NCBI RefSeq assembly: GCF_007993045.1
Contig: NZ_VOOR01000001.1
Coordinates: 62,001-126,000 of the forward strand
Reading direction: 5' to 3'
DNA length: 64,000 bases
Source: Phaeodactylibacter luteus
GTDB lineage: Bacteria; Bacteroidota; Bacteroidia; Chitinophagales; Saprospiraceae
This document shows, one piece after another, positions 33,450-41,921 of this stretch. A program made the translations under genes and the position numbers. Under the pieces are notes generated by a model that was not told the DNA's origin, ran no database searches, and saw only the letters and a program-made list of their open reading frames with translations. How positions within the stretch are numbered: position 1 is the stretch's first letter; each line of letters begins with the position of its first letter.

Positions 33450-33740
33450 ATGAAGACTCACTTTAATGTCCACTTCTTGGAAGACTCTACTGAGACCTTA
33501 AGGGCGATTGCTCATCCCATCCGCATTGCTATCATTGACCTGCTCAGCAATAATGGCCAGATGACGGTCACGGATATCTACCAGCACCTGCAGATTGAGC
33601 AGGCCATCGCTTCCCACCACCTGCGCATCCTCAAAAACAAGGATGTGGTGGTTGTAGAACGGGACGGCAAGAACTCCCTTTACTCCCTCACCCGGCCAGA
33701 GTTCCACGAGATCATCAAGACGTTGATCAAGGTGCTTTAA
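33450..33740 (+). CDS. ArsR-type winged-helix transcriptional regulator
   Basis: The 96-residue protein is close to a minimal ArsR wHTH: LRAIAHPIRIAIIDLLSNNG, then the recognition region IYQHLQIEQAIASHHLRILK and the wing VVVVERDGKNSLYSL. It has no cysteine and no ELCVCDL-type metal motif, so it is not a classical metal sensor. The start is ATG 33450, after a perfect -7 box. It stands before the porin, symporter and acyl-CoA synthetase genes. Similar AT-rich palindromes in its own promoter and in the porin and acs promoters make it the candidate regulator of carboxylate use. It could equally act on other targets. Confidence 0.85.
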   Translation: MKTHFNVHFLEDSTETLRAIAHPIRIAIIDLLSNNGQMTVTDIYQHLQIEQAIASHHLRILKNKDVVVVERDGKNSLYSLTRPEFHEIIKTLIKVL

Positions 33741-34015
33741 GGCTTGACTTTCCTTCCCCCGCGCTGCACAGCCCCTTGCGCCAAGCGCCCCCATATTGGC
33801 ACTGTCCGCCAGCTACCTACCGGCATGCCATGCCCGCGGTGCATCCGGTTGGGCATAGCCCTAGCCCAGGCTTGCCGCATGTGGCCAGGCTCGCACCACA
33901 TGCTGTACCTATAGCAGAGCAAATGCCCCTCGGCCCATTTTATGCCCACACACTGTGCTCTTAACGGTATCATGAACAGCCCAAATGCCGGAAGCATTGG
34001 CTTCAGGTGGGCAGC

Positions 34016-34110
34016 GGACTAGCGCTGCGGAGGGGTGGCAGCCCGTCAGGGCCGAGCGGATAGCGAGCCCCGCAGCATAGCGGCGCCTGCTTTCAAGCAG
34101 GGGCAGGCCC
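34016..34110 (+). repeat. Interspersed structured repeat, copy D (95 bp, one-base deletion)
   Basis: It begins GGACTAGCGCTGCG and ends GGGGCAGGCCC, with one base lost in the GGCA-GCCC region. The stem GCCC-GTCA-GGGC is kept. The 3' stem reads CCTGCT-TTCA-AGCAGG: the C-G pair of other copies is replaced by T-A on both sides, a compensatory change. Confidence 0.95.
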
Positions 34111-34295
34111 CATAAGAAACGATCATCAGAGCCTGTTCCCGCTAATCGTGCCGTGCCCTCTCCCCCACCTTGCTTAGTGTGTTTTCCACACCAAAGCAGA
34201 TTTGCCGCCCTCGGCCCTACCGAAAGAAATATTGGTATAGCGCGCTTGGTTTGAAGTAAAATTCTGATGCTGCTGAAAAAAAACAAGCCAAAAAG

Positions 34296-34326
34296 TTGTA
34301 GACATATACATATCTATATACTTTAG
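34296..34326 (+). promoter_or_regulatory. Porin promoter with embedded AT-rich inverted repeat
   Basis: TTG at 34296-34298 and TACTTTAG at 34319-34326 are spaced by 20 bases, close to the Bacteroidota pattern; the tRNA promoter uses the same spacing. The spacer contains CATATACATATCTATATA, so a bound repressor would block the promoter. The ATG is at 34372. Confidence 0.5.
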
Positions 34327-34371
34327 CAGAAGTTTCGTTGATTGATTACTTTACAAAACACATCCACAGTT

Positions 34372-35646
34372 ATGAAACGACTGACAAAACTAACTGCACT
34401 TTTGCTGCTGCTCATCGGATTTTCAGGGCAGGCACAGGCGCAGGACAAGCCGGAGGTGGACCATTCCTACAAGCCACTGAAGATTGACTTCAGCGAAGAC
34501 GGGTCCAAGTACCTGCGGTTCATCATTTGGCATCAGCACTGGTCACAGACGAACAACCTGGCGGTTGAGGACTCCAAAACCCAGCTGACCCATTTTGTAC
34601 GGCGCTCGCGCATGCTGGCGTACGCGCAGATCTCGCCCCGGTTCCTCATACTGACCCACTTTGGACTGAACAACCTCACGCCGGGCAACCTTTCGAGCCT
34701 GGGCAATAACGCGGATGCGCCACAGCTGTTCTTGCACGATGCCTGGACGGAGTTCAAGGTGAGCAACGACAACAGCCTCTACCTGGGCGGCGGGCTTCAC
34801 TATTGGAAGGGGCTCACGCGCATGGCCAATGCCAGTACGCTGAACTTCATGACCATGGACAATACCCGTCCTTTTGTGCACTGGCACTCTTTGGCCGTGA
34901 CCGATCAGTTTGCGCGCCACTTGGGCATATACGCCAAAGGCCAGCTGGGCAAGTTCGACTACCGCCTGGCCCTGAACAACCCTGGCCGCAACGGGCTGCA
35001 GGCCGACCGCAGCAGCAATGGCGTTGGGCTGGAGTACAATGGTTTTGCGGTACCGGATGAGAACGGAGACCCTGTGGGCAATTCTATCATAGAGGGCTAC
35101 TTCCGTTACAATTTCTGGGATACGGAATCGACTAAGCTCCCCTATGCTGTAGGCACCTACCTGGGCAAGAAAAAAGTATTTGCAGTAGGCGCTGGCTTTT
35201 TTGCCCACCCCAACGGCATGTACAATACCACCTCCCAAGAGCACGAAAGCGTGAGCCACTTCGCGGTGGACGCCTTCTTGGATATGCCCTTGGGCGAGGG
35301 CGACTGCCTGAACGCCTATGCCTCTTTCATGAGCTTCAATTATGGCGAGAACTACGTCAGCCGTTGGGCGGGCACAGGCTCTGTATTTTATGGCCATGTA
35401 GGCTACAAGCTGCCCAACTCCCGCTTCATGCCTTATATAGCATTCCAGACTGGCAGCTACGAAGGGTATGAGGAGAACACACAGGCACTGGATATCGGCC
35501 TCAACTACTTCATCAACGGGCACAATGCTAAGCTGACGCTCGAGTACCATACCATCAGCAACGACATCCGCGAGGGCGGCCTGGACGCCAATGGGGAGAT
35601 ACAGGACGTACGGCAGATCCGCCTACAGGCCCATATCTTCTTATAG
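34372..35646 (+). CDS. Outer-membrane porin-like beta-barrel protein
   Basis: The 424-residue protein has a signal peptide (LLLLIGFSGQAQAQ) and many amphipathic beta strands (YLRFIIWHQHWSQTNN, SLYLGGGLHYWKGLTR, FMPYIAFQTGSYEGYE). It ends in IRLQAHIFL with the C-terminal aromatic/hydrophobic pattern of barrels. It resembles the porins found next to DUF4212/Na+-solute symporter genes in Bacteroidota. Its position, 83 bases before the symporter small subunit, suggests passage of small carboxylates across the outer membrane. A GC-rich hairpin follows the stop. Substrate specificity is inferred only from context. Confidence 0.8.
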   Translation: MKRLTKLTALLLLLIGFSGQAQAQDKPEVDHSYKPLKIDFSEDGSKYLRFIIWHQHWSQTNNLAVEDSKTQLTHFVRRSRMLAYAQISPRFLILTHFGLNNLTPGNLSSLGNNADAPQLFLHDAWTEFKVSNDNSLYLGGGLHYWKGLTRMANASTLNFMTMDNTRPFVHWHSLAVTDQFARHLGIYAKGQLGKFDYRLALNNPGRNGLQADRSSNGVGLEYNGFAVPDENGDPVGNSIIEGYFRYNFWDTESTKLPYAVGTYLGKKKVFAVGAGFFAHPNGMYNTTSQEHESVSHFAVDAFLDMPLGEGDCLNAYASFMSFNYGENYVSRWAGTGSVFYGHVGYKLPNSRFMPYIAFQTGSYEGYEENTQALDIGLNYFINGHNAKLTLEYHTISNDIREGGLDANGEIQDVRQIRLQAHIFL

Positions 35647-35647
35647 G

Positions 35648-35678
35648 CCCGCGGCCTTCAACCACGTTTAGCCGCGGG
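35648..35678 (+). terminator. GC-rich hairpin between porin and symporter genes
   Basis: CCCGCGGC (35648-35655) pairs perfectly with GCCGCGGG (35671-35678), directly after the porin stop. There is no T-run, so it may reduce read-through or protect the porin message rather than stop transcription fully. Confidence 0.45.
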
Positions 35679-35729
35679 AAAGGCCTGTGGCACGACCATA
35701 TCATTCATCACATTTAAAATTCGAGGCTT

Positions 35730-35987
35730 ATGTCTACCGACAACAAAGCGCAAAAGTACTGGAAGGAGAACTTGGGCTACCTGTTCATCCTGCTGGCCAT
35801 TTGGTTCGTCGCTTCCTATGTACTGGGCATCTTCCTGGCCGAGCCGCTCAACAGCGTGCGCATCGGCGGCGCCAAGCTGGGCTTCTGGTTCGCGCAGCAA
35901 GGTTCTATTTATGTGTTTGTCATCCTGATTTTCGTCTATGTACGCTTGATGAACAAACTGGACAAGAAATATGGGTACGACGAATAG
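35730..35987 (+). CDS. DUF4212 small subunit of a Na+/solute symporter
   Basis: The 85-residue protein has two membrane helices (LFILLAIWFVASYVLGIFLA and SIYVFVILIFVYVRLM) and the family-typical N-terminus AQKYWKENLGYL and C-terminus LDKKYGYDE. DUF4212 proteins are encoded immediately before large VC_2705-type Na+:solute symporters, as here (52 bases), and are taken to be their small subunit. The pair is analogous to YjcH-ActP for acetate uptake. Confidence 0.93.
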   Translation: MSTDNKAQKYWKENLGYLFILLAIWFVASYVLGIFLAEPLNSVRIGGAKLGFWFAQQGSIYVFVILIFVYVRLMNKLDKKYGYDE

Positions 35988-36039
35988 CCTTCGGCTTTCC
36001 CTTGCCCCGGTATTACCTTAAACATTAAAAATTAGCGAT

Positions 36040-37734
36040 ATGAGTGTTCAAACCTGGACTTTCATCATAGTTGGCCTGACCTTTGCCCTCTACATCGGCA
36101 TTGCGATTTGGTCACGCGCAGGCTCCACACAGGAGTTCTACGTAGCTGGCGGGGGCATCCCGCCCATTGCCAATGGCATGGCAACCGCAGCAGACTGGAT
36201 GTCTGCCGCTTCTTTCATCTCCATGGCGGGCCTGATCTCTTTTATGGGCTACGATGGCGGTGTATTCCTTATGGGCTGGACCGGCGGTTACGTCCTACTG
36301 GCGTTAACCTTAGCCCCGTACTTAAGGAAATTCGGGAAGTTTACGGTCCCGGATTTTATCGGGGACCGGTATTACTCCAACGTAGCCCGGACCGTAGCCG
36401 TCATTTGTGCACTGATTGTTTCCTTCACCTACGTAGCCGGGCAGATGCGCGGTGTAGGGCTGGTATTCTCCCGCTTTCTCGAGGTGAACATCAACACCGG
36501 CGTATACATCGGCATGGCGATCGTCTTTTTCTACGCTGTGCTTGGCGGCATGAAAGGCATCACTTACACACAGGTAGCACAGTACTGTGTCCTCATCTTT
36601 GCCTTTATGGTGCCGGCCATTTTCATCAGCATAAATATGACCGGCAACCCTATCCCTCAGCTGGGCCTCATCGGCAATATGACAGACGGCAGCAATATGG
36701 CTTTGCTCGACAAGCTCGATCAGCTGCACCGCGACCTAGGCTTTGCGGAGTACACTAGCGGCACCAAGAGCATGATTGACGTATTCGCCATCACCTTTGC
36801 CCTGATGGTCGGCACGGCAGGGCTGCCGCACGTGATCGTCCGCTTCTTTACCGTTCCTAATGTAAAAGGCGCACGGATTTCTGCAGGCTATGCCCTGATT
36901 TTCATTGCCATCTTATACACCACTGCGCCAGCTATCGCAGCCTTTGCCCGTACCAACCTCATCACTACGGTGAGCGAGCAGCAGTATGCTGGCATGCCAG
37001 AGTGGTTCAAAAAGTGGGAAGAGACTGGGCTCATCAAATTCGAGGACAAAAACAACGATGGCCTCATTCAGTATGTAGCAGACAAATCAGCCAATGAGCT
37101 GACTATTGACCGGGACATCATGGTTTTGGCCAACCCTGAAATCGCAGACCTTCCGGCTTGGGTCATCGCCCTCGTTGCTGCGGGCGGCCTTGCCGCTGCC
37201 TTGTCTACCGCTGCTGGCTTGCTGCTTGTCATCTCCACGTCCATTTCCCGAGACTTGATCAAAATGCAGATCAACCCTAACATCTCAGAGAAGGGAGAGC
37301 TGCTGTCTGCACGTATCGGGGCCGTCTTCGCAGTTATAGTAGCCGGCTACTTCGGCATCCACCCGCCGGGGTTTGTGGCTGCGGTGGTCGCACTCGCTTT
37401 TGGGCTAGCAGCCGCTTCTTTTTTCCCGGCCATCATCCTCGGCATCTTCGACAAGCGCATGAACAGGCAAGGCGCTGTAGCGGGCATGATCGTGGGCATC
37501 ACGCTGATGCTGTTTTACATGATCAAGTACAAGCTCGGTGGCTTTGGCGGCGGCACCGCAGAAGACTGGTGGTTCGGCATATCGCCGGAAGGCTTCGGCA
37601 CAATTGCCATGGCAGTCAACTTCGTTGTGTCTTTCGCTGTGTCCAGAATGACCCCTCCACCTCCGCAGGAAGTACAGGACATCGTTGAGGATATCCGCCT
37701 GCCAAGTGGTGCTGGCGAAGCACATGCCCACTAA
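36040..37734 (+). CDS. Na+:solute symporter large subunit (VC_2705/ActP-like), probable acetate or short-chain carboxylate uptake
   Basis: The 564-residue protein has about 13 membrane helices and SSS-family motifs: EFYVAGGGIPPIANGMATAADWMSAASF-type core (about residues 30-57), GYVLLALTLAPYLRKFGKF, VPDFIGDRYYS, GTAGLPHVIVRFF and AAALSTAAGLLLVISTSISRD. A loop near 320-360 is charged (FEDKNNDGLIQYVADKS). With the DUF4212 subunit it forms the inner-membrane transporter. Two acyl-CoA synthetase genes downstream point to acetate and propionate as substrates. The C-terminal tail is soluble (QEVQDIVEDIRLPSG). A strong hairpin follows the gene. Confidence 0.92.
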   Translation: MSVQTWTFIIVGLTFALYIGIAIWSRAGSTQEFYVAGGGIPPIANGMATAADWMSAASFISMAGLISFMGYDGGVFLMGWTGGYVLLALTLAPYLRKFGKFTVPDFIGDRYYSNVARTVAVICALIVSFTYVAGQMRGVGLVFSRFLEVNINTGVYIGMAIVFFYAVLGGMKGITYTQVAQYCVLIFAFMVPAIFISINMTGNPIPQLGLIGNMTDGSNMALLDKLDQLHRDLGFAEYTSGTKSMIDVFAITFALMVGTAGLPHVIVRFFTVPNVKGARISAGYALIFIAILYTTAPAIAAFARTNLITTVSEQQYAGMPEWFKKWEETGLIKFEDKNNDGLIQYVADKSANELTIDRDIMVLANPEIADLPAWVIALVAAGGLAAALSTAAGLLLVISTSISRDLIKMQINPNISEKGELLSARIGAVFAVIVAGYFGIHPPGFVAAVVALAFGLAAASFFPAIILGIFDKRMNRQGAVAGMIVGITLMLFYMIKYKLGGFGGGTAEDWWFGISPEGFGTIAMAVNFVVSFAVSRMTPPPPQEVQDIVEDIRLPSGAGEAHAH

Positions 37735-37748
37735 CACAGATCTCTTTT

Positions 37749-37788
37749 TAGATAGCCAGGCAGGTGGACAGCCTGCCTGGCTAAATCT
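37749..37788 (+). terminator. Perfect hairpin after the symporter gene
   Basis: TAGCCAGGCAGG (37753-37764) pairs with CCTGCCTGGCTA (37772-37783), and AGA/TCT extend the flanks loosely. It lies 15 bases after the symporter stop. It lacks a T-run but is strong enough to end or protect the message. Confidence 0.55.
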
Positions 37789-37808
37789 ATTCAGTAAACT
37801 CATCCCTC

Positions 37809-38042
37809 ATGAAAATCCGTATCGGCCGCAAGGCATCCGACTTTATTGTTTCGTTTTACATCATCGGCACGCTTGGGCTAAGGCTATACCTTGAGCCGCA
37901 GCTGCATGGCCACTTCCTTGTATCCGTCAGCCTTGGCGCCTTCGGCCTGTTGTTCCTCTGGGCCCTTATCAAAAGCGGCTTCCTCAACCCTGGCTTTTTC
38001 GGTATGTGGCCTGGGGAGGAAGAAGAGCAGGCAGCCGCCTGA
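37809..38042 (+). CDS. Small two-helix membrane protein, unknown
   Basis: The 77-residue product has two hydrophobic segments (FIVSFYIIGTLGLRLYL and FLVSVSLGAFGLLFLWALIK) and an acidic tail (PGEEEEQAAA). The start ATG at 37809 is preceded by a purine-poor leader. It sits between the symporter and the sensor-kinase genes, so it may belong to the same uptake unit. No family was recognised. Confidence 0.65.
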   Translation: MKIRIGRKASDFIVSFYIIGTLGLRLYLEPQLHGHFLVSVSLGAFGLLFLWALIKSGFLNPGFFGMWPGEEEEQAAA

Positions 38043-38431
38043 GAGGCTTACGTAGGCAGCTTGTGCTTTTAGGGGCCATGAAATGCTTACTGCGGCCTAG
38101 GCCAAAGCCGGGCCTTTTCAGATCCAGCTATATCCGCTTTGTCCTTTTTATAGCTATTAAAGCAGGCCGTTCAGTTTTTGGGCACGTCGGGGCACCTTAG
38201 TTCAGCCCCCCTGCCAACAACACAAGCCACTGCCTTGCACCCGCCGAGCCAGAATAAAAAGCACCTCATTGGAGCTTTGAGCTAAGCACTAGTGCGGCTA
38301 GACCGGATTATTTGATAGTATTTCCACGCTTAAGCCTCTAATGCGTGGCCTTTAATTGTCAAAAAATTACGGCTCAATCCACTAGCCAGCCAAAATTGCT
38401 ATATTAGCCAGCACAGCCAACCCACAGCGCT
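38043..38431. other. Gene-free stretch before the sensor-kinase unit
   Basis: These 389 bases hold no convincing gene. A weak hairpin CCACGC (38324-38329) with GCGTGG (38343-38348) is present, and an AT-richer part (38310-38400) probably contains the promoter of the small gene and kinase. No confident -33/-7 pair was found. Confidence 0.5.
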
Positions 38432-38641
38432 ATGACTGAGCAAGACCGGAGCACCAAACTGCTGGGGCTGTTCGCCTTGGCTTTCCTGCTATTCAACTTT
38501 CCGATCATCAGCCTGTTCAGCAACCAAAAATTGTGGAGCGGGCTCCCTGCTTTGTACTGGTATGTTTTTGTGTGCTGGCTCGCCCTGATCGGGCTTACCG
38601 CACTAATTGTCAAGCCCCACTCTGCCAAGAACAAGCTCTGA
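38432..38641 (+). CDS. Small two-helix membrane protein preceding the sensor kinase
   Basis: The 69-residue product has two membrane helices (LLGLFALAFLLFNFPIISLF and YWYVFVCWLALIGLTALIV) and a basic C-terminus (KPHSAKNKL), so both ends are probably cytoplasmic. It stops 4 bases before the ATG of the symporter-kinase, indicating one operon. The layout recalls the small subunits that accompany SSS transporters, here next to an SSS-domain kinase. That analogy is inference. Confidence 0.75.
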   Translation: MTEQDRSTKLLGLFALAFLLFNFPIISLFSNQKLWSGLPALYWYVFVCWLALIGLTALIVKPHSAKNKL

Positions 38642-38645
38642 GCCT

Positions 38646-41381
38646 ATGTCAGCTGCCCTCATCGTAATCTGCTCGCTGGCTTATATGGGCCTGCTCTTCC
38701 TAATCGCCTGGTGGGCCGAGCAGCGGGAGAAATCGGGCAAAAGCCTGGTGTCCAACTCAGGCATATACGCCCTCTCGCTGGCCGTCTACTGTACCGCCTG
38801 GACTTATTACGGGAGCGTGGGCCGTGCAGCGACTAGCGGGCTCGGTTTTCTGCCCACCTATCTGGGGCCTGCTATTACCGCGCCGTTGTGGTGGTTATTG
38901 CTGCGCAAAATCATCCTCATCAGCAAGTCGCAGCGCATTACCTCCATTGCTGATTTCATCTCATCCCGTTATGGCAAAAGCGCCTGGCTGGGCATCATGG
39001 CTACCCTGATCGCTGTACTGGGCATCATCCCTTACATTTCCATACAGCTCAAAGCCATATCCACCAGCTTCGACCTGCTCGTCTATCAGGGGCAGAGCGG
39101 CAGCATATCCCACCACGACACCCCCTTTTTCGCCGACTCTACCCTCTATATCGCTATAGCGCTGGCCATTTTCACCATACTGTTCGGCACCCGCCACCTA
39201 GACCCCAACGAACGGCACGGGGGGCTCGTTGCAGCGATTGCGTTTGAATCCGTCCTCAAACTGATCGCTTTTCTGGCTATAGGCGTATTTGTCACGTTCG
39301 GGGTCTATGATGGTTTTGGCGACCTTTTTGCAAAAGCAGCTGAAGTGCCGCGCATAAGCAGGCTGTTCACCTTAGAAGCAGTAGGCTTAAATGGGTGGGA
39401 ATGGTTTTGGCTCATCTTCCTGTCCATGTCCGCCATCATGCTCTTACCCCGTCAGTTTCATGTAGGGGTTGTAGAAAACACCAATGCGGACCAAGTCGCC
39501 AAAGCATCTTGGCTGTTCCCGCTCTACCTGCTGCTCATCAACATTTTTGTGCTGCCGATTGCCTTGGCCGGGCTGCTCCTGTTCCCAGAAGGGGGCGTAG
39601 AGCCAGACAGCTACGTCCTGAGCATCCCTTTGTCTATGGGGCATGAAGCCTTTGCCCTTTTCATTAGCCTCGGCGGGTTTTCGGCTGCTACCAGCATGGT
39701 CATCGTTGCGGTAATCGCGCTGAGCATCATGATAGGCAACAACCTCGTCCTGCCTATCCTGCTCCGGGATATGAGCTTCCGCGAAAGCGGGAATACCGAC
39801 CTCAACCACCGCTTGCTGGGCATCCGCAGGGTGAGCATCGTCGTTGTGCTGTTGCTGGCCTATGCCTACTTCAAGGCTGTCGGGGAGCAGTACTCCCTCG
39901 TTTCGGTAGGGCTGATCTCCTTTACTGCGGTAGCCCAGTTTGCACCTATCCTGATTGGCGGGGTTTATTGGAAGCGGGCTACTAAAAAAGGGGCGATCTG
40001 GGGGCTGGCCACCGGTTTCCTCATCTGGGCTTACACCCTTCCCCTGCCTACCCTTACAGAGGCCGGGCTGATAAGCCCTGGCTTCGTAGCAGACGGGCTG
40101 GGCGGTATCGCCCTGCTCAGGCCGCATGCTTTATTTGGGCTCGATACTTCGAGCCCTATTGCTAATGCGGCATTCTGGAGCTTACTGCTGAACACCTCCG
40201 TTTTCATCATCGTTTCCCTAAATACCAGGCAGAGCCCACTTGAAGCTTCACAAGCAGACCTCTTTGTCAATATCAATAAATACGTGTTCCGCTCTGCTGA
40301 TTACGAGCTCGTCAAACGGCGCGCCAAAGTGAGGGATCTGCGCATCCTGCTCAACCGCTTCCTTGGCCCTACCCGCGCACAAAGCCTCCTGACCGCCTAC
40401 GAAAACAGGAAGCGGGTCAACCTCAGTAAACAGGAAACCGCTGGGGCAGACCTTATCAACTATGCGGAAACCCACCTGGCAGGCTCTATAGGGGCCGCTT
40501 CCGCTAAAATCATCATCAGCTCTATTGCCAAAGATGACCCCATCAGCCTGGAGGAAATGTTCCGGGTACTGGAGCAGACCCGGGAGGCTGTGCAGTACAG
40601 CAAAGCCCTGGAGAAAAAATCTGCCGAACTGGAAAAAACCACAGCCAAGCTCAAGGCCGCCAATGAACAGCTTCAGGAATTGGACCGGCTCAAAGCCGAC
40701 TTCATCACCACCGTCACTCATGAACTCCGCACCCCCATAACTTCTATCAAAGCCCTCTCTAAAATCATGCTCGAAACCCCAGGGCTGTCGCAGGAGCAGC
40801 GGGCGGAATTCCTGGATATTGTAGTGAGCGAAAGCGAACGCCTGACCCGGCTCATCAATCAAGTGCTCGACCTAGAAAAAATCCAGTCCAGCCGGCTGGT
40901 TTTCGAGCCGCGCCCCATCCACCTCAATGCCCTGGCAGAGAAAGCGTTCCAAGGGCTGCAAGGGCTGATGAAAGAACAACAGCTGAACGGCCGGCTTTTC
41001 CTTCCAGAGCATGAGATCGCTATTGCAGGGCACCACGACCGGCTCACACAGGCCGTGATCAACCTTTTGTCTAATGCCATTAAGTTTGCTCGCTCTGAAG
41101 TGCAGCTGCACATCCATATGCTGAACGGGGGCAGCGCAGTCATCGAAGTGACAGACGATGGCAAGGGGATACCCGAAAAGGAGCAGCAACTGATCTTCGA
41201 CCGCTTCACACAGATCAGCGACCACAAGCATGGCAAGCCCCAAGGCAGTGGCCTGGGGCTCTTCATCACCAAAACCATTGTAGAGCAGCACCACGGCAGT
41301 ATCAGCGTAGATAGCCAGCCCGGGAGGCACACCACTTTCCGGGTAATCCTGCCCCTTGCCAAAGCGGCTGATATTCGCTGA
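38646..41381 (+). CDS. Sensor histidine kinase fused to an SSS-type transporter domain (CbrA-like)
   Basis: The 911-residue protein has an N-terminal sodium:solute-symporter domain of about 12-13 helices (to about residue 530; YCTAWTYYGSVGRAATSG, LGFLPTYLGPAITAPLWW). A linker with a coiled coil follows (LEKTTAKLKAANEQLQELD) and then an intact kinase core: H-box VTHELRTPITS (His692), N-box INLLSNAIKFARSE, G1 VTDDGKGIPEKE, F-box FDRFTQ and G2 GSGLGLFITKT. The response regulator gene follows 85 bases downstream. CbrA-like proteins couple substrate transport or sensing to gene control. The acs genes beyond suggest carboxylate sensing. The ATG at 38646 is the first in the SSS domain. Confidence 0.92.
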   Translation: MSAALIVICSLAYMGLLFLIAWWAEQREKSGKSLVSNSGIYALSLAVYCTAWTYYGSVGRAATSGLGFLPTYLGPAITAPLWWLLLRKIILISKSQRITSIADFISSRYGKSAWLGIMATLIAVLGIIPYISIQLKAISTSFDLLVYQGQSGSISHHDTPFFADSTLYIAIALAIFTILFGTRHLDPNERHGGLVAAIAFESVLKLIAFLAIGVFVTFGVYDGFGDLFAKAAEVPRISRLFTLEAVGLNGWEWFWLIFLSMSAIMLLPRQFHVGVVENTNADQVAKASWLFPLYLLLINIFVLPIALAGLLLFPEGGVEPDSYVLSIPLSMGHEAFALFISLGGFSAATSMVIVAVIALSIMIGNNLVLPILLRDMSFRESGNTDLNHRLLGIRRVSIVVVLLLAYAYFKAVGEQYSLVSVGLISFTAVAQFAPILIGGVYWKRATKKGAIWGLATGFLIWAYTLPLPTLTEAGLISPGFVADGLGGIALLRPHALFGLDTSSPIANAAFWSLLLNTSVFIIVSLNTRQSPLEASQADLFVNINKYVFRSADYELVKRRAKVRDLRILLNRFLGPTRAQSLLTAYENRKRVNLSKQETAGADLINYAETHLAGSIGAASAKIIISSIAKDDPISLEEMFRVLEQTREAVQYSKALEKKSAELEKTTAKLKAANEQLQELDRLKADFITTVTHELRTPITSIKALSKIMLETPGLSQEQRAEFLDIVVSESERLTRLINQVLDLEKIQSSRLVFEPRPIHLNALAEKAFQGLQGLMKEQQLNGRLFLPEHEIAIAGHHDRLTQAVINLLSNAIKFARSEVQLHIHMLNGGSAVIEVTDDGKGIPEKEQQLIFDRFTQISDHKHGKPQGSGLGLFITKTIVEQHHGSISVDSQPGRHTTFRVILPLAKAADIR

Positions 41382-41391
41382 ATTATTTTTT

Positions 41392-41416
41392 AATTACAGA
41401 AAAAACTGTAATTTTA
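41392..41416 (+). promoter_or_regulatory. Inverted repeat and probable -7 element before the response regulator
   Basis: AATTACAG (41392-41399) and CTGTAATT (41406-41413) are a perfect 8-bp inverted repeat separated by AAAAAA. The right arm runs into TAATTTTA (41409-41416), one base off TAnnTTTG. This could be an operator over a promoter for the regulator gene (ATG 41467) or a weak terminator of the kinase gene. Confidence 0.4.
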
Positions 41417-41466
41417 GCTGCTAACCCTGGCACCAGGCAAAGAATATTTTATCCAGGCATTAAGTT

Positions 41467-41847
41467 ATGGACAAACAGAAAACCAAAGTATTACTGGTAG
41501 ATGATGAGCCTAACATCCTTGTAGCGCTCGAATTCCTGGTCAAACAAGCCGGTTACCAAGTGTTTAAAGCTTCCAATGGAGAAGAAGCCCTGCTCGCTGC
41601 ACAGCAGCAGGCTCCCCACATCATCATCCTCGATGTCATGATGCCTGGCATGGACGGCTTCGAAGTGGCCCGAAAAGTGCGCAGCCTGCCCGAGCTCGAG
41701 AACGCCCGTATCATATTCCTCACTGCAAAAGGGACCCCGGAAGACAAATCCAACGGATATGCCAACGGGGGCGAAGTGTACCTGACCAAACCTTTCGACA
41801 ACAATGAGCTCATCAATACAATAAATGAGGTCGTAGAATTTGGATAA
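41467..41847 (+). CDS. Single-domain response regulator (CheY-like)
   Basis: The 126-residue receiver domain has the acidic pair in LLVDDEPN, the phosphorylated Asp in IIILDVMMPGMDG, Thr in IIFLTAKG, and Lys in YLTKPFDNNEL. There is no output domain. It directly follows the SSS-domain kinase gene and precedes acs, so it is the likely phosphate acceptor of that kinase and may pass the signal on by protein contact. Confidence 0.92.
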   Translation: MDKQKTKVLLVDDEPNILVALEFLVKQAGYQVFKASNGEEALLAAQQQAPHIIILDVMMPGMDGFEVARKVRSLPELENARIIFLTAKGTPEDKSNGYANGGEVYLTKPFDNNELINTINEVVEFG

Positions 41848-41871
41848 CCGAATCTAATTTTTTTTCTTTAC

Positions 41872-41903
41872 AGATATAAACATCTAAATATCTAGATATT
41901 TAC
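41872..41903. promoter_or_regulatory. AT-rich palindromes upstream of acs, candidate operator
   Basis: The patch reads GATATAAACATCT, then AAATATCTAGATATTT, whose centre ATATCTAGATAT is a perfect 12-bp palindrome. The GATATAAACA part also occurs (minus strand) in the ArsR-like promoter at 33371-33362. It sits about 20-50 bases before the acs ATG (41922), a good place for a repressor. Confidence 0.4.
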
Positions 41904-41921
41904 TAAGCAAAGCCTTTCAAT

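Larger units (their letters stand above)
33741..34371. other. Gene-free stretch with hairpin, repeat copy D and porin promoter
   Basis: This 631-base gap contains a hairpin GCATGTGG (33877-33884) with CCACATGC (33896-33903), repeat copy D (34016-34110) and the AT-rich porin promoter (34296-34326). Short open frames here lack any family resemblance or good start context and were not called. Confidence 0.7.

Noticed and set aside
33776-33964. 62-codon open frame in the gap after the ArsR-like gene
   Set aside because: Its Pro/His-rich composition is unlike a folded protein, there is no start context, and it overlaps an equally open antisense frame.
34543-35550. 335-codon minus-strand open frame
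   Set aside because: It lies fully inside the porin gene in antisense and has no recognisable domain; the porin has a signal peptide and barrel pattern.
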